Positions 44,910 to 54,127 are shown, counted from the stretch's first letter. The stretch: DNA of 64,000 bases from Bacteroides faecium (GCF_012113595.1 NZ_CP050831.1:5952001-6016000); one strand, 5' to 3'. A program made the numbers and translations. Notes: generated from the sequence alone by a model not told the origin.

Positions 44910-45444
44910 TGTTCCTATACTCTTTAATTCTTTTTGCTAACAAATACTTGGCGCGATGCAACTGCGAAGTAGACGAATGCTCTTTGATATGGAGCATCTG
45001 AGCTATCTCCTTGTGTGACTTTTCTTCAAACACATAAAGGTTGAAAACGGTTCGGCAACCATCCGGCAATTCGGCAATAAAAGCCATCAACCGCTCCTCG
45101 GAGATTCCAGCCCCTCCTCCCGAATCCGATATATCGGGTATATCGGGAAGTTGCTCTTCATGCACTACCAACTGACTGACTCGTTTCTCCCGTCTCAGAT
45201 AATCGAGCGATTGAGTGACCATCACCCGGGTTATCCATGTGCAGAGCGACGATTCGCCCCGGAAGGAGAAGTTGGTAAAAATCTTGATGAAACCGTCATG
45301 CAGTACATCGTGCGCCGCATCCATATCGCCCGTATAGCGGAAACATACCGCCAGCATCTGTTTGGAATAGAGGGTGTAAAGTTCCTTTCGGGCTGAATCC
45401 TTTCCTGCCCGACAGCCCTTTACCAGTTCTATCTCGTTTTCCAA
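44893..45444 (-). CDS. ECF-type RNA polymerase sigma factor
   Basis: A 183-aa sigma-70 family protein. Region 2 spans about 20-90 (YTLYSKQMLAVCFRYTGDMDAAHDVLHDGFIKIF). Region 4 spans about 125-178 (LPDGCRTVFNLYVFEEKSHKEIAQMLHIKEHSSTSQLHRAK). It heads a five-gene operon with the overlapping anti-sigma/barrel gene and three small exported proteins, and is probably autoregulated. The stretch upstream (45445-45600) has a 5-bp GCGTC/GACGC hairpin and no recognisable -7 box. Confidence 0.92.
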   Translation of the reverse strand: MENEIELVKGCRAGKDSARKELYTLYSKQMLAVCFRYTGDMDAAHDVLHDGFIKIFTNFSFRGESSLCTWITRVMVTQSLDYLRREKRVSQLVVHEEQLPDIPDISDSGGGAGISEERLMAFIAELPDGCRTVFNLYVFEEKSHKEIAQMLHIKEHSSTSQLHRAKYLLAKRIKEYRNNEERK

Positions 45445-45612
45445 GTCAATTACCTTTTTTAAAACCGAACGTATGTCTGCGTCGTTTTATCTATTAGACG
45501 CAAGAGTTTGGGGAATGCTGCAACAGAAAATGTTAAAGAATATAAATAGGGAAGTTTTTCTGAAGCATTTGCAAAAAACATGGAAGATAGGAAACAATAT
45601 TTAAATGCAAAT

Positions 45613-45677
45613 AACGCGGATAACGCGGATTCTTTTTACTAAAGTCTCAAATCCGTGTCATCCGCGCTATCCGCGTC
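45613..45677. repeat. Dispersed inverted-repeat element, copy 3 (diverged)
   Basis: Left arm AACGCGGATAACGCGGATT and right arm AATCCGTGTCATCCGCG.. repeat the CGGAT/ATCCG periodicity of copies 1 and 2 but differ in the outer bases. It lies in the 266-bp gap between nadC and the sigma factor gene; the rest of that gap holds nothing else I recognise. Confidence 0.7.
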
Positions 45678-45710
45678 TAAAAAAACGTCATGCCAATCTT
45701 CTCCTTTCCA

Positions 45711-46559
45711 TTAACATGCCTTGAAACTCATATCCAGTCCTTTCACTGAATGAGTCAGAGCACCTACGGAGATAAAGTCTACACCACATTCGGCATAGTC
45801 ACGAAGAGTATCAAAGGTGATACCACCCGAAGATTCGGTTTCGTATTTACCGCCCACCATCTCTACTGCTTTTTTCGTCATTTCGGGAGTGAAGTTATCA
45901 AACATGATACGGTCTACTCCACCGAGGTCGAGAACTTGTTGCAGTTCGTCGAAGCTGCGGACTTCTATTTCTATCTTCAGGTCTTTACCTTTTTCTTTGC
46001 AATAATCTTTAGCACGGGTGATAGCTTTATCAATACCTCCGGCAAAGTCAACGTGATTGTCTTTCAAGAGAATCATATCGAACAGACCGATACGATGGTT
46101 TACGCCGCCACCGATTTTCACAGCCATCTTTTCGAGGATGCGCATACCCGGAGTAGTCTTGCGAGTATCCAGTACGCGGGTATTTGTACCTTCCAGCTTC
46201 TTTGCGTATTTGCGGGTCATTGTCGCGATGCCGCTCATACGTTGCATCACGTTCAGCATCAGGCGCTCGGTTTGGAGCAATGACTGTACTTTTCCTTCCA
46301 CTACCATCGCTACATCGCCTGGCTTCACTTCCATTCCGTCGTTAATAAATACTTCGACTTTCATAGTCGGGTCGAAACGGTTGAAGATTTCCTTAGCCAC
46401 TTCGATACCTGCCAGCACGCCGGCTTCTTTGATAAGCAATTTTGATTTTCCCATTGCCGTAGCCGGGATACATGAAAGGGTGGTATGGTCGCCATCACCT
46501 ATATCTTCTGCAAAAGCAAGATCGATCAGTTTGTCGATCAGTTCTTTTTCCTTATTCAT
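45711..46559 (-). CDS. nadC: Nicotinate-nucleotide pyrophosphorylase (carboxylating)
   Basis: A 282-aa quinolinate phosphoribosyltransferase that forms nicotinate mononucleotide in de novo NAD synthesis. Motifs include FAEDIGDGDHTT near the N-terminus, the RKTTPGMR phosphate-binding segment (RVLDTRKTTPGMRILEKMAVKIGGGVNHRIGL) and IEIEVRS in the barrel. Start 46559 (MNKEKEL) overlaps the end of the DUF4783 gene by 8 bp, a typical coupled arrangement. A frame start at 46571 is less likely. Confidence 0.95.
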   Translation of the reverse strand: MNKEKELIDKLIDLAFAEDIGDGDHTTLSCIPATAMGKSKLLIKEAGVLAGIEVAKEIFNRFDPTMKVEVFINDGMEVKPGDVAMVVEGKVQSLLQTERLMLNVMQRMSGIATMTRKYAKKLEGTNTRVLDTRKTTPGMRILEKMAVKIGGGVNHRIGLFDMILLKDNHVDFAGGIDKAITRAKDYCKEKGKDLKIEIEVRSFDELQQVLDLGGVDRIMFDNFTPEMTKKAVEMVGGKYETESSGGITFDTLRDYAECGVDFISVGALTHSVKGLDMSFKAC

Positions 46560-46944
46560 TGATTTTGTCAATTCTTATTTGGTGTATTAAACATTTATCC
46601 TGTACTTTCTTCAAGAAGCAATTCACACGGAAACTTCCCTGCGTAGTAGCCAACGTACCGATAACGAAACTTGACTCGTCCCGTTTTCCCTGATGGTTCA
46701 CGTTAAATCCGCTGACTTTATTCTCCGTAAAGAAATCCTGCATCATAGCCGTTGCTTTCTGCTTGTCAACGTTTGTCGAGCGACCTTGGAGCACCAGGTT
46801 TACCTTGTCCCCCATATACTTACTCAGTTCTTGCGAACTTCCTCTTTTAAATGCCGTAATCACCCCTGCCGGTATCTCTTGTGCCATTAGCAACGAGAGG
46901 GAAAGAAGCAAAGCGGCCATTCCTACGAGCACTCGTTTTTTCAT
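46552..46944 (-). CDS. DUF4783 exported protein
   Basis: A 130-aa protein with signal peptide ending near LLMAQ. The mature part (EIPAGVITAFKRGSSQELSKYMGDKVNLVLQG) has the NTF2/lumazine-like alternating pattern of DUF4783, frequently encoded next to nadC in Bacteroides. It overlaps nadC by 8 bp. The leader carries a strong hairpin at 46960-46990, and a -7 box (minus strand TACCTTTG, 47000-47007) lies just upstream. Function unknown; the link to nadC looks conserved rather than chance, but I infer this from memory. Confidence 0.85.
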   Translation of the reverse strand: MKKRVLVGMAALLLSLSLLMAQEIPAGVITAFKRGSSQELSKYMGDKVNLVLQGRSTNVDKQKATAMMQDFFTENKVSGFNVNHQGKRDESSFVIGTLATTQGSFRVNCFLKKVQDKCLIHQIRIDKINE

Positions 46945-46959
46945 AATTACAAGCTTTTA

Positions 46960-47007
46960 AGTTGAAGTTTAAAGGCTTAAACTTTCAACTAATGATAGGC
47001 AAAGGTA
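46960..47007 (-). promoter_or_regulatory. Promoter and leader hairpin of the DUF4783-nadC operon
   Basis: The minus strand reads TACCTTTG (47007-47000), a perfect -7 box. Between it and the start codon (46944) the inverted repeat AGTTGAA-GTTTAA (46960-46972) / TTAAAC-T-TTCAACT (46977-46990) forms a 13-bp stem with one bulge and a 4-nt loop. It covers the likely transcription start and most of the leader. Confidence 0.5.
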
Positions 47008-47017
47008 AGCATTAATT

Positions 47018-47047
47018 GCAGAATAACATAAAAAATGCCTATTTTTG
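47018..47047 (+). promoter_or_regulatory. Promoter of rlmH
   Basis: TTG (ending at 47018) and TATTTTTG (47040-47047) are separated by 21 bp, fitting the Bacteroides pattern. The chosen rlmH start is at 47072. Confidence 0.5.
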
Positions 47048-47071
47048 TGCATTAATCAGAATTATAGAGGC

Positions 47072-47545
47072 ATGAAAACAACCCTGCTCGTCGTAGGACG
47101 AACCGTAGAACAACACTATATCACAGCTATCAACGACTATATACAGCGCACCAAACGCTATATCACTTTTGATATGGAAGTGATTCCCGAACTGAAAAAC
47201 ACGAAAAGTCTTTCGATGGAAGTTCAGAAAGAAAAGGAAGGTGAACTGATATTGAAAGCCCTCCAACCGGGGGATGTAATCGTGCTGCTCGACGAACACG
47301 GAAAAGAGATGCGTTCCCTTGAGTTTGCCGACTACATGAAGCGGAAAATGAACACTGTCAACAAACGACTGGTTTTTATTATCGGGGGGCCTTATGGTTT
47401 CTCAGAGAAAGTGTATCAGACATCCCATGAAAAGATTTCAATGTCAAAAATGACTTTCTCGCATCAGATGATCCGGTTGATATTCGTGGAGCAGATTTAT
47501 CGGGCGATGACGATATTGAACGGGGGACCGTATCATCACGAATAA
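47072..47545 (+). CDS. rlmH: 23S rRNA (pseudouridine1915-N3)-methyltransferase RlmH
   Basis: A 157-aa SPOUT-class methyltransferase that modifies helix 69 of 23S rRNA. The C-terminal knot region FIIGGPYGFSEKVY and SKMTFSHQMIRLIFVEQIYRAMTILNGGPYHHE is highly characteristic. The length matches E. coli RlmH (155). The frame begins at 47045, but Met at 47072 (MKTTLLVVGRT) matches the family start and leaves room for the promoter. Confidence 0.95.
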   Translation: MKTTLLVVGRTVEQHYITAINDYIQRTKRYITFDMEVIPELKNTKSLSMEVQKEKEGELILKALQPGDVIVLLDEHGKEMRSLEFADYMKRKMNTVNKRLVFIIGGPYGFSEKVYQTSHEKISMSKMTFSHQMIRLIFVEQIYRAMTILNGGPYHHE

Positions 47546-47589
47546 TATTTCACGAACCAACCGGAAAAAACCGGAAAAAGAATGGAGCA

Positions 47590-48237
47590 CTACACATATC
47601 CATTCTTTTCATTTATGTAAAGTTTATCAAATACCCGTTGGAGTTCTTCTTTATTCATAATCAATCGGCGAAGTTCCGCCAAACGTCCGGCATTCTCTGA
47701 TTGAGATATCCATAATTTCAGATACCCGCCTTCCGCATACTTATCATTAAGATGTTTCCGAAAGCGGACATATTGCTGTTCTTTATCCATTTCCGGATAA
47801 TGAGACAATCCATATTGAACGGTACGGCGCAAAGTTATTTCAGGGTCAATGATACGATCGGCTTCGGCAACTATTTTTCCATAGATGCTTCTCGGAGCCT
47901 GTTTATTGGAAGCCCGATGATCTTCTATCGCTTCTTTCATCTGCAACAGTTGCTCATCCGTAAACCAGTGCCGCAAGGTTTCATCCGCCAGCAATATCCT
48001 GCCGGAGACTATATGATGAAACTCACGTCCCTCACATAGTCCCAGGTCATGATAAGCAGCAATGATGTAAACCATCGAATAATCGACCTCATAATACACC
48101 GCCAGTTTCAGACTTTCTTCAATCACTTTTTCCACATGGTCTATCTGATGTGCCTTGTCAAAGCCAGCATATTGCGGAATAATCTTTTCGCAGACATAAT
48201 CTTGCAACTCAACGGGGATATTATGAACCATATTCAA
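47590..48237 (-). CDS. HD-domain phosphohydrolase-like protein
   Basis: A 215-aa protein with an HD domain: HQIDHVEKVI (metal-binding His), AAYHDLGL (the HD pair) and a later EDHRASN and EADRI segment. HD proteins hydrolyse phosphate esters, often of nucleotides. No substrate can be inferred. Met at 48231 is an alternative start. A -7 box on the minus strand (TATATTTG, 48273-48280) lies 36 bp upstream, so this gene is separate from the PUL that ends at 48299. Confidence 0.83.
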   Translation of the reverse strand: MNMVHNIPVELQDYVCEKIIPQYAGFDKAHQIDHVEKVIEESLKLAVYYEVDYSMVYIIAAYHDLGLCEGREFHHIVSGRILLADETLRHWFTDEQLLQMKEAIEDHRASNKQAPRSIYGKIVAEADRIIDPEITLRRTVQYGLSHYPEMDKEQQYVRFRKHLNDKYAEGGYLKLWISQSENAGRLAELRRLIMNKEELQRVFDKLYINEKNGYV

Positions 48238-48272
48238 TATTATATATTTGGACTATTCAATTTATTATGGTA

Positions 48273-48280
48273 CAAATATA
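48273..48280 (-). promoter_or_regulatory. -7 promoter box for the HD-domain gene
   Basis: The minus strand reads TATATTTG, matching TAnnTTTG, 36 bp upstream of the start codon at 48237. Confidence 0.4.
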
Positions 48281-48298
48281 GGTATTATAATAAAGAAA

Positions 48299-49873
48299 CT
48301 ATTCAGTTTTTTCACTCTTCCCCGAATATAAATCCCGGTAGTACTTAATCCTCACTGTCCACGACTTGTCTTCCAGTGGAAAAACATTATACTTTTCCGC
48401 CCACTTATTCCAACGGGTTTCCAGTTTTCTGGCAAGTTTAGGATATTGACCGGACAAATCTTTCGTTTCAAAAGGGTCAGCCGATAAATCTATCAGTTCC
48501 CATGCGTCATTCCTTCCGGCACGCACTAGCTTCCAATGCTCAGAGATAATGGCACATGAAGCCTCGTGTTCAAAGAACAGTTCCCGTTTTTTTATTTTTC
48601 CACCGCCTATGGCAGGAAGCAAAGTCATTCCCGGCAAGTCTTCTTCAAAAGATTTAGGATAGCGAGCCGAAGCAAGATCCATACAGGTAGGCAATACATC
48701 AATAATATGTGCAGGTTGCCGGCATATTTCCCCCTTACTTTTATTTTTAGCAACATTGCCATAAGTCAGGATGAAAGGCGTGCTGGTCCCACCCTGAAGA
48801 CAACGGCTTTTATAGTCTCTATAAGGAGTGTTACTTAAATCAGCCATTAACTGACCTAAATATCCGCCTTCTCTGGTAGCACCGTTATCACTCAAAAATA
48901 TAAATACGGTATTATCCAGCATCCCTTTTTGCTCTACAGTCTCAACCAGTTGACCAATGCCATCGTCCACTATTTCAACCATCGCCGCATAAGTTGCCAT
49001 ATCAGTAATCCATTGCTCCTGCTGTTTCGTTGTAAGTGTTTCCCAAGCAGGACGTTTGCCTTCAAATTCTTTCTGATAAACAGGCAGTTCCATTCCCTCC
49101 GGTATAAATCCCATTTCTTTTAAACGGGCAAAACGCTGTTTCCGCAATACATCATAACCTACCTTATAGCGCTCCCTGCATTTTTCCACACGCCCGGCAG
49201 GAGCTTGCAAAGGTAAATGCGGAGCATAATGGGCTACATACATAAACATAGGTTTATCAACAGGATGCTGCCTGATAAAACTTACCGCCGAATCAGTTAT
49301 GGCTGTCGTGTAATAATAATCGTCAGGAAACTCTTTTATTCTTGTCAGATTATGATAGACCGGAGTCGGAGTATAGTAACTCCCTCCCCCACTCAAACAA
49401 CCGTAATACTTATCAAAGCCGCGCTGCGCGGGATAACTCCCGTTAGGAGCGTCGAAAGCGTCATCCAACGTAAGATGCCACTTTCCACTCATGTAAGTAG
49501 AATAGCCATTAGCTTTCATAACTTCGGCAATAGTGGGGATCTTCCCGGTTATCTCCCCCCTGTATCCCGGACGGTGTTCATCCACGGCTGTCATCCAGCC
49601 CATCCCTACATCATGTTGGTAATGTCCGGTCAACAAAGCGGCACGGCTGGGACAACTTCTCCCCGTATTTTTAAACTGGCTGAAACGGATACCATTTTCT
49701 GCCAAACGGTCAATATTGGGTGTATGAATTTCACCTCCGTAACAGCCTATATCGGAGAATCCCATATCGTCACATAAAATCAAAATAATATTCGGAGACA
49801 CACTATTCTGGGCCTTCACACAAGAAAAGCCCGTTACTCCCAATAATAAGGAAGTATATATTACCCTTTGCAT
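48299..49873 (-). CDS. Sulfatase (S1 family, Ser-type), PUL component
   Basis: A 524-aa exported sulfatase with a signal peptide ending near VKAQ. The metal-binding start is NIILILCDDMGFSDIGCYGG. The formylglycine motif is S73-C-P-S-R77 followed by AALLTG. In the [C/S]-x-P-S-R pattern the converted residue is Ser73, and Cys74 is the variable position. An anaerobic radical-SAM maturase is needed; none is in this window. It follows the GH2 gene by 18 bp at the end of the PUL operon. It should remove sulfate esters from a glycan. Confidence 0.92.
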   Translation of the reverse strand: MQRVIYTSLLLGVTGFSCVKAQNSVSPNIILILCDDMGFSDIGCYGGEIHTPNIDRLAENGIRFSQFKNTGRSCPSRAALLTGHYQHDVGMGWMTAVDEHRPGYRGEITGKIPTIAEVMKANGYSTYMSGKWHLTLDDAFDAPNGSYPAQRGFDKYYGCLSGGGSYYTPTPVYHNLTRIKEFPDDYYYTTAITDSAVSFIRQHPVDKPMFMYVAHYAPHLPLQAPAGRVEKCRERYKVGYDVLRKQRFARLKEMGFIPEGMELPVYQKEFEGKRPAWETLTTKQQEQWITDMATYAAMVEIVDDGIGQLVETVEQKGMLDNTVFIFLSDNGATREGGYLGQLMADLSNTPYRDYKSRCLQGGTSTPFILTYGNVAKNKSKGEICRQPAHIIDVLPTCMDLASARYPKSFEEDLPGMTLLPAIGGGKIKKRELFFEHEASCAIISEHWKLVRAGRNDAWELIDLSADPFETKDLSGQYPKLARKLETRWNKWAEKYNVFPLEDKSWTVRIKYYRDLYSGKSEKTE

Positions 49874-49891
49874 ATTGATTAGTCTATATTA

Positions 49892-52576
49892 TTATTCAAA
49901 ATCACTTTGTTGTTTTTCAACTTCTTTCAGTTTCAGCCGGCTTGCTTCCTGTTGCTGCTTCCGGTTACCGTCAGTCTGTTCTTTGGAATTCAAAATCACA
50001 CTCATGCCTTTCTGCCTGGCGACTGATTCCAATTGTTCCAGTTCTTCTTTATCCGCCAACAAAATATGTTCCGCCTGATAAGTCTGAATAACCAGTTCGG
50101 CTGAAACCGGAGTATGTTTGCCTTGCCATACGACCGATGCACGCACCTTAATCTCGCCCGGAACAGTAGAAGCTCTTACCAATACAGGCGCAGTCCCCCA
50201 ACGAACCGGTTCAGGATTAGTGAAAGTTTCGTCATTGGCTACGAGTTGTCCGAGACCTTCTATTTCAAACTTCACTTCATAATTGTTTAATCGTTTGATG
50301 TTTCCGTTATCGTCTGCAATGGCAGCTATCACAGTCATAATATCCGATCCGTCCGCTTTTAAGTTCACCTTCTCATCATCTGCCCAAAGTAATAATTTCG
50401 ACGGGCGGCGAGTAGGCATCACTTTGTGAGTAGCTACCACCTTTCCACCTGCCAGGCCTTCTGCCAAAAGGTATGAATCAGCCTGTTTCCCTCCGCGCGA
50501 CAATTGTTTGTCATACATAAAATCAAAGACCTCTTTAAATGTGATAACCGGCGAAGGTATTCCTGATTCAATAGCTGGTTTACGATAGCTGTATTGCTTG
50601 CCGTCTTTACAAAAAGTAAGGCGTACTTCTTCACAATTACTATATACCGTAACGTCTTTCGGAGAAAAAGGAGTCATCGCATTAGCAATATACACCATAG
50701 GACCGCTATCTGCGATCAATTCCTCATTTACTTCCACAGGACGTTGCGAACAAAACATATAGTAAGACAGTTTAGGCTGCCGGAACGCATCCATAATCCC
50801 CCCATAAAACGGGTCGGGATGATACCCTCTCTGATGATCGAAAGAATGCCAGAGGCAACCACCCATATGCTGTCTCGTTGTTCTATACAACACATCATAG
50901 CTCGTAAGTTTATAATCGGGCTTAGCATATCCCTGAGCCTGCACAAGCATCGGCACTTCCCCCCATGCACGATTCACACGACTAGGAGAATTATGCGCAT
51001 ACCAGTCGTCTACATTATCTCCCCACTCCCGGGTGAAATAACTGATGTCAGGATTCAGCGTTTCGGTATTAAAGGCTCCCCCGCCCCCTTCCGCCGGATG
51101 AGTGAAATGGATAGGGAAGAACTCATGCCCGCGTGCCGTGACATCACAGCCCGCATAACAGTATGGATAAGGATATTCCTTATTCAATATATCGACCACA
51201 TTCCTGGCAAACTCAGCCGGATACCATGTTTCATTCAGAATAGGCTCCCACATCCACACACAAGGATGATTACGGTCACGGCGGATCATGTTGCGAATAT
51301 CGCTATATACTCTCTGCGCAAAGACCGGTTCATCATTCCAGAATTGCCATCCCGGAGTATTGACAATAACAAAGAGCCCCAACTCGTCGCAAGCATCCAT
51401 AAAAGCAGGATCTTGAGGATAATGCGCGTTACGGATAACGCGCAACCCTGCATCACGCAATTTCTTGGCATCACGCCAATGCAGGCTATTAGGCAGAGCA
51501 TTGCCTATCACCGCATAATCCTGATGTCGGTTGGCACCAATCAGTGGATAAGGATACGGTTCACCGTTCAGCCAAAAGCCGTCCTTTCCTTTGAATTCTA
51601 TACTGCGGATACCAATACGACGACGATATCCATCAACGACATTACCGGCTTTATCCTTCACGTACACATGCAACTGATAGAGATAAGGATTGTCCGGCGA
51701 CCAAAGCCGGGGAGCTTCCACTTTCAGACGAGAAGATACCTTTGCCGCCCTGTCGTTGCTCACAGACAACCGTTTCTCTGTCGAAAGCACCAGCCGGTTA
51801 TCACGATCAAAAAGCTCATAACTGACTTTTCCATTGAAAAACTTCCCCGAAGTATTGCGTATGTGTATATCCAGATTCACTAAAGTCGATTGCCGGGAGA
51901 CTTTATCATAAGAGACAAACAGTCCGCCTCCCGCCACTTCATCTTCATAATTGGGATCCGTCACGAATACACGGTTATGAACTATCATCCAGCAGTCACG
52001 ATATATTCCGCCACAATAAGTAAAATCCAGTGTTTCCTGTGTCTTGCCGGGCGGATAAGCAGGATCATCACTGTTGTCCGCCCATACCGTAATCACATTA
52101 TCCTCTCCAAAGTTCAGAGCGGAAGTAACATCAACAACCACCGGCAAAAAACCTCCGAAATATTCTTTCAGCAACTTACCATTGACCCATACTTTCGACT
52201 TCCCCATAATAGCCTCGAAATGAAGAAACAGTTGCTTGTCCTTCCAATCATCCTGAGGCGTAAAATGTTTACGATACCATATCTCTCCCTGATAATTAAT
52301 GCATCCGCTAGCCTCAACAGGAAGATATTCTATCCCATGAGGCAAGGATACGACATTCCAGGCCTTGTCATCGAAGTTTTTTTGTTCGGCTCCCTCTACC
52401 TTTCCTTTATGAAAACGCCAGGCAGGATTCATGCTGAACACAGTACGCCCGGTATTGGGCAACGAATAAAAACCTGCCGTGGAATATGCCGGCTGATAGC
52501 CGGCATAAGATGTCAACGAATACAGTGATAAAAGGCAAATCACCAGCATCCGCCATGATAAAAGAGTATGTCTCAT
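49892..52576 (-). CDS. Glycoside hydrolase family 2 (beta-galactosidase-like), PUL component
   Basis: An 894-aa exported enzyme. After a signal peptide (to about residue 26) come the sugar-binding jelly roll (about 40-200), an immunoglobulin-like domain (about 210-320), the TIM barrel (about 325-620) and C-terminal beta domains including a DUF4982-like region. The acid/base is predicted as Glu449 (ILNETWYP) and the nucleophile as Glu517 (FTREWGD). Beta-galactosidase is the most common activity in this family, but beta-glucuronidase or mannosidase cannot be excluded. It lies between two sulfatase genes. Confidence 0.92.
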   Translation of the reverse strand: MRHTLLSWRMLVICLLSLYSLTSYAGYQPAYSTAGFYSLPNTGRTVFSMNPAWRFHKGKVEGAEQKNFDDKAWNVVSLPHGIEYLPVEASGCINYQGEIWYRKHFTPQDDWKDKQLFLHFEAIMGKSKVWVNGKLLKEYFGGFLPVVVDVTSALNFGEDNVITVWADNSDDPAYPPGKTQETLDFTYCGGIYRDCWMIVHNRVFVTDPNYEDEVAGGGLFVSYDKVSRQSTLVNLDIHIRNTSGKFFNGKVSYELFDRDNRLVLSTEKRLSVSNDRAAKVSSRLKVEAPRLWSPDNPYLYQLHVYVKDKAGNVVDGYRRRIGIRSIEFKGKDGFWLNGEPYPYPLIGANRHQDYAVIGNALPNSLHWRDAKKLRDAGLRVIRNAHYPQDPAFMDACDELGLFVIVNTPGWQFWNDEPVFAQRVYSDIRNMIRRDRNHPCVWMWEPILNETWYPAEFARNVVDILNKEYPYPYCYAGCDVTARGHEFFPIHFTHPAEGGGGAFNTETLNPDISYFTREWGDNVDDWYAHNSPSRVNRAWGEVPMLVQAQGYAKPDYKLTSYDVLYRTTRQHMGGCLWHSFDHQRGYHPDPFYGGIMDAFRQPKLSYYMFCSQRPVEVNEELIADSGPMVYIANAMTPFSPKDVTVYSNCEEVRLTFCKDGKQYSYRKPAIESGIPSPVITFKEVFDFMYDKQLSRGGKQADSYLLAEGLAGGKVVATHKVMPTRRPSKLLLWADDEKVNLKADGSDIMTVIAAIADDNGNIKRLNNYEVKFEIEGLGQLVANDETFTNPEPVRWGTAPVLVRASTVPGEIKVRASVVWQGKHTPVSAELVIQTYQAEHILLADKEELEQLESVARQKGMSVILNSKEQTDGNRKQQQEASRLKLKEVEKQQSDFE

Positions 52577-52600
52577 AAATATTTAAAGTTAATTTATTAA

Positions 52601-54127
52601 TTATAAAGTCCCATCCGGCCAGGGAACAGGCTCTCCCGTATCTTTGAACGAGGGACGCTGGGCTTTCTTTTGCCGTAAATATACACTTAATTCCTTAGAT
52701 AATCTCCTTAATATATCCGGATATTCTTCCGCAAGATTCTGTTTTTCCGAAATGTCTTCCGCGATATTAAACAGTTCCTTCTTTTGCGTGCCGTAGTAAT
52801 AAATCAATTTCCAGTCTCCCTTGCGAATCGTACAACTGGCTCCGAAGCCCGGTCCCGGCTTTCCCCATCCATTAGGGAAGTTCCAATAAAGAGAACGTTT
52901 TTTTGAAGAATCACCCGTACCTTTCAGTAAAGGAACAAAGCTGACACCGTCTATATGCTGCACGGTATGATAGCGTTTGATTTGAGCCATTTCAAGAATA
53001 GTAGGATAGAAATCCTCAATAATCAGATATTTGTCACATTCCGAACGAGGAGCAGTAACCTCCGGCCAGTACACAATCATCGGTTCGCGAATTCCGCCTT
53101 CATGTGCCGCCCCTTTTCCACTACTGAGGGGTGCGTTCTGCATATAAAGTGGGTTTAACCCGTAAAATTCGATTGCCATGCCACCATTATCCGACATAAA
53201 AAGGATGATTGTATTATCCGCCAACTTATTACTTTCCAGATAATCCATCAAGTCACCCAGACTTTTGTCCATCCCCTCAAGAAGTGCCGCATAACCAGCA
53301 TCTGTATCCGACAAGCCTTTTTTCTTATACTTTTCATAAAACCTCATATCCTTTTCTATCGGTCCATGAATGGCATAATGTGACATATACAAGAAAAACG
53401 GTTTATCTTCCTGTTTTACTTTATCAAGCGCTTTTATCGCTTCCAAAGTCAGCGCTTCTGTCAGGAAAATATCTTTTCCATAATATTCTTCAAGTCCGGG
53501 AACGGCAAATACACTCGTCCTACGCCCGTCACAGGCATTCCCGAAATTATTCACTCCCAGATACGAACCCGGCGCACCGGCTGCACCGCCATTAATATTT
53601 ATATCAAATCCCATATTCAAAGGATTCTCCCCCGGTGTAGTGCGTGCGGCAAAATGCGCTTTACCGCAATGTATAGTATAATACCCATTGTCTTTTAATA
53701 CCTGCGCTAATGACGTTGCATATGTGCAACGCTCTACTTTATCTTGTTGACAGAATCCGTTTACATTCCATTGAGGGTAATTGAGATTCTCATTCTGTGC
53801 GTCAGTAGATCTATTACGTTCCAGTGTCCAGTTAGTGACCCGATGGCAGGCACTGTTCATGCCCGTAAACAAACTGACACGACTGGGAGAACTGATACTG
53901 TTGGCATATGCTTGCGTGAACTTCATCCCCTTGCGGGCAAGACGCTCCATGTTAGGAGTCTCATAAGTTTCATTATTAGTCGTTTTTTGATTCCAAAAGG
54001 GTACGGAAGTATCCTGCCAGCCCATATCGTCTACCAAAAACAATAAAATATTCGGTCGCTTCCCGGCGTGTATATTAGCTAAGCTTCCTGCAAAACACAG
54101 GAATAATAATGAAGTTATTTTTTTCAT
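52601..54127 (-). CDS. Sulfatase (S1 family, Ser-type), PUL component
   Basis: A 508-aa exported sulfatase with signal peptide ending near NIHA. Metal-binding start NILLFLVDDMGWQDTS, formylglycine motif S79-S-P-S-R83 followed by VSLFTGM, and CGKAHFAA are visible. It differs clearly from the second sulfatase (48299-49873), implying a different regiospecificity. It is the first gene after SusD, separated from it by 68 bp that include a strong hairpin, so its level may be lower than that of SusCD. Confidence 0.92.
   Translation of the reverse strand: MKKITSLLFLCFAGSLANIHAGKRPNILLFLVDDMGWQDTSVPFWNQKTTNNETYETPNMERLARKGMKFTQAYANSISSPSRVSLFTGMNSACHRVTNWTLERNRSTDAQNENLNYPQWNVNGFCQQDKVERCTYATSLAQVLKDNGYYTIHCGKAHFAARTTPGENPLNMGFDININGGAAGAPGSYLGVNNFGNACDGRRTSVFAVPGLEEYYGKDIFLTEALTLEAIKALDKVKQEDKPFFLYMSHYAIHGPIEKDMRFYEKYKKKGLSDTDAGYAALLEGMDKSLGDLMDYLESNKLADNTIILFMSDNGGMAIEFYGLNPLYMQNAPLSSGKGAAHEGGIREPMIVYWPEVTAPRSECDKYLIIEDFYPTILEMAQIKRYHTVQHIDGVSFVPLLKGTGDSSKKRSLYWNFPNGWGKPGPGFGASCTIRKGDWKLIYYYGTQKKELFNIAEDISEKQNLAEEYPDILRRLSKELSVYLRQKKAQRPSFKDTGEPVPWPDGTL

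Noticed and set aside
49643..49657. Cys-type formylglycine motif in the sulfatase 48299-49873 (Cys74)
   Set aside because: Aligning to [C/S]-x-P-S-R puts Ser73 at the converted position and Cys74 at the variable one, so it is Ser-type.
50594..51883. A 429-aa plus-strand open frame opposite the GH2 gene
   Set aside because: It lies wholly antisense to a clear GH2 enzyme with both catalytic residues, and has the basic, His/Ile/Arg-rich composition of a codon shadow.
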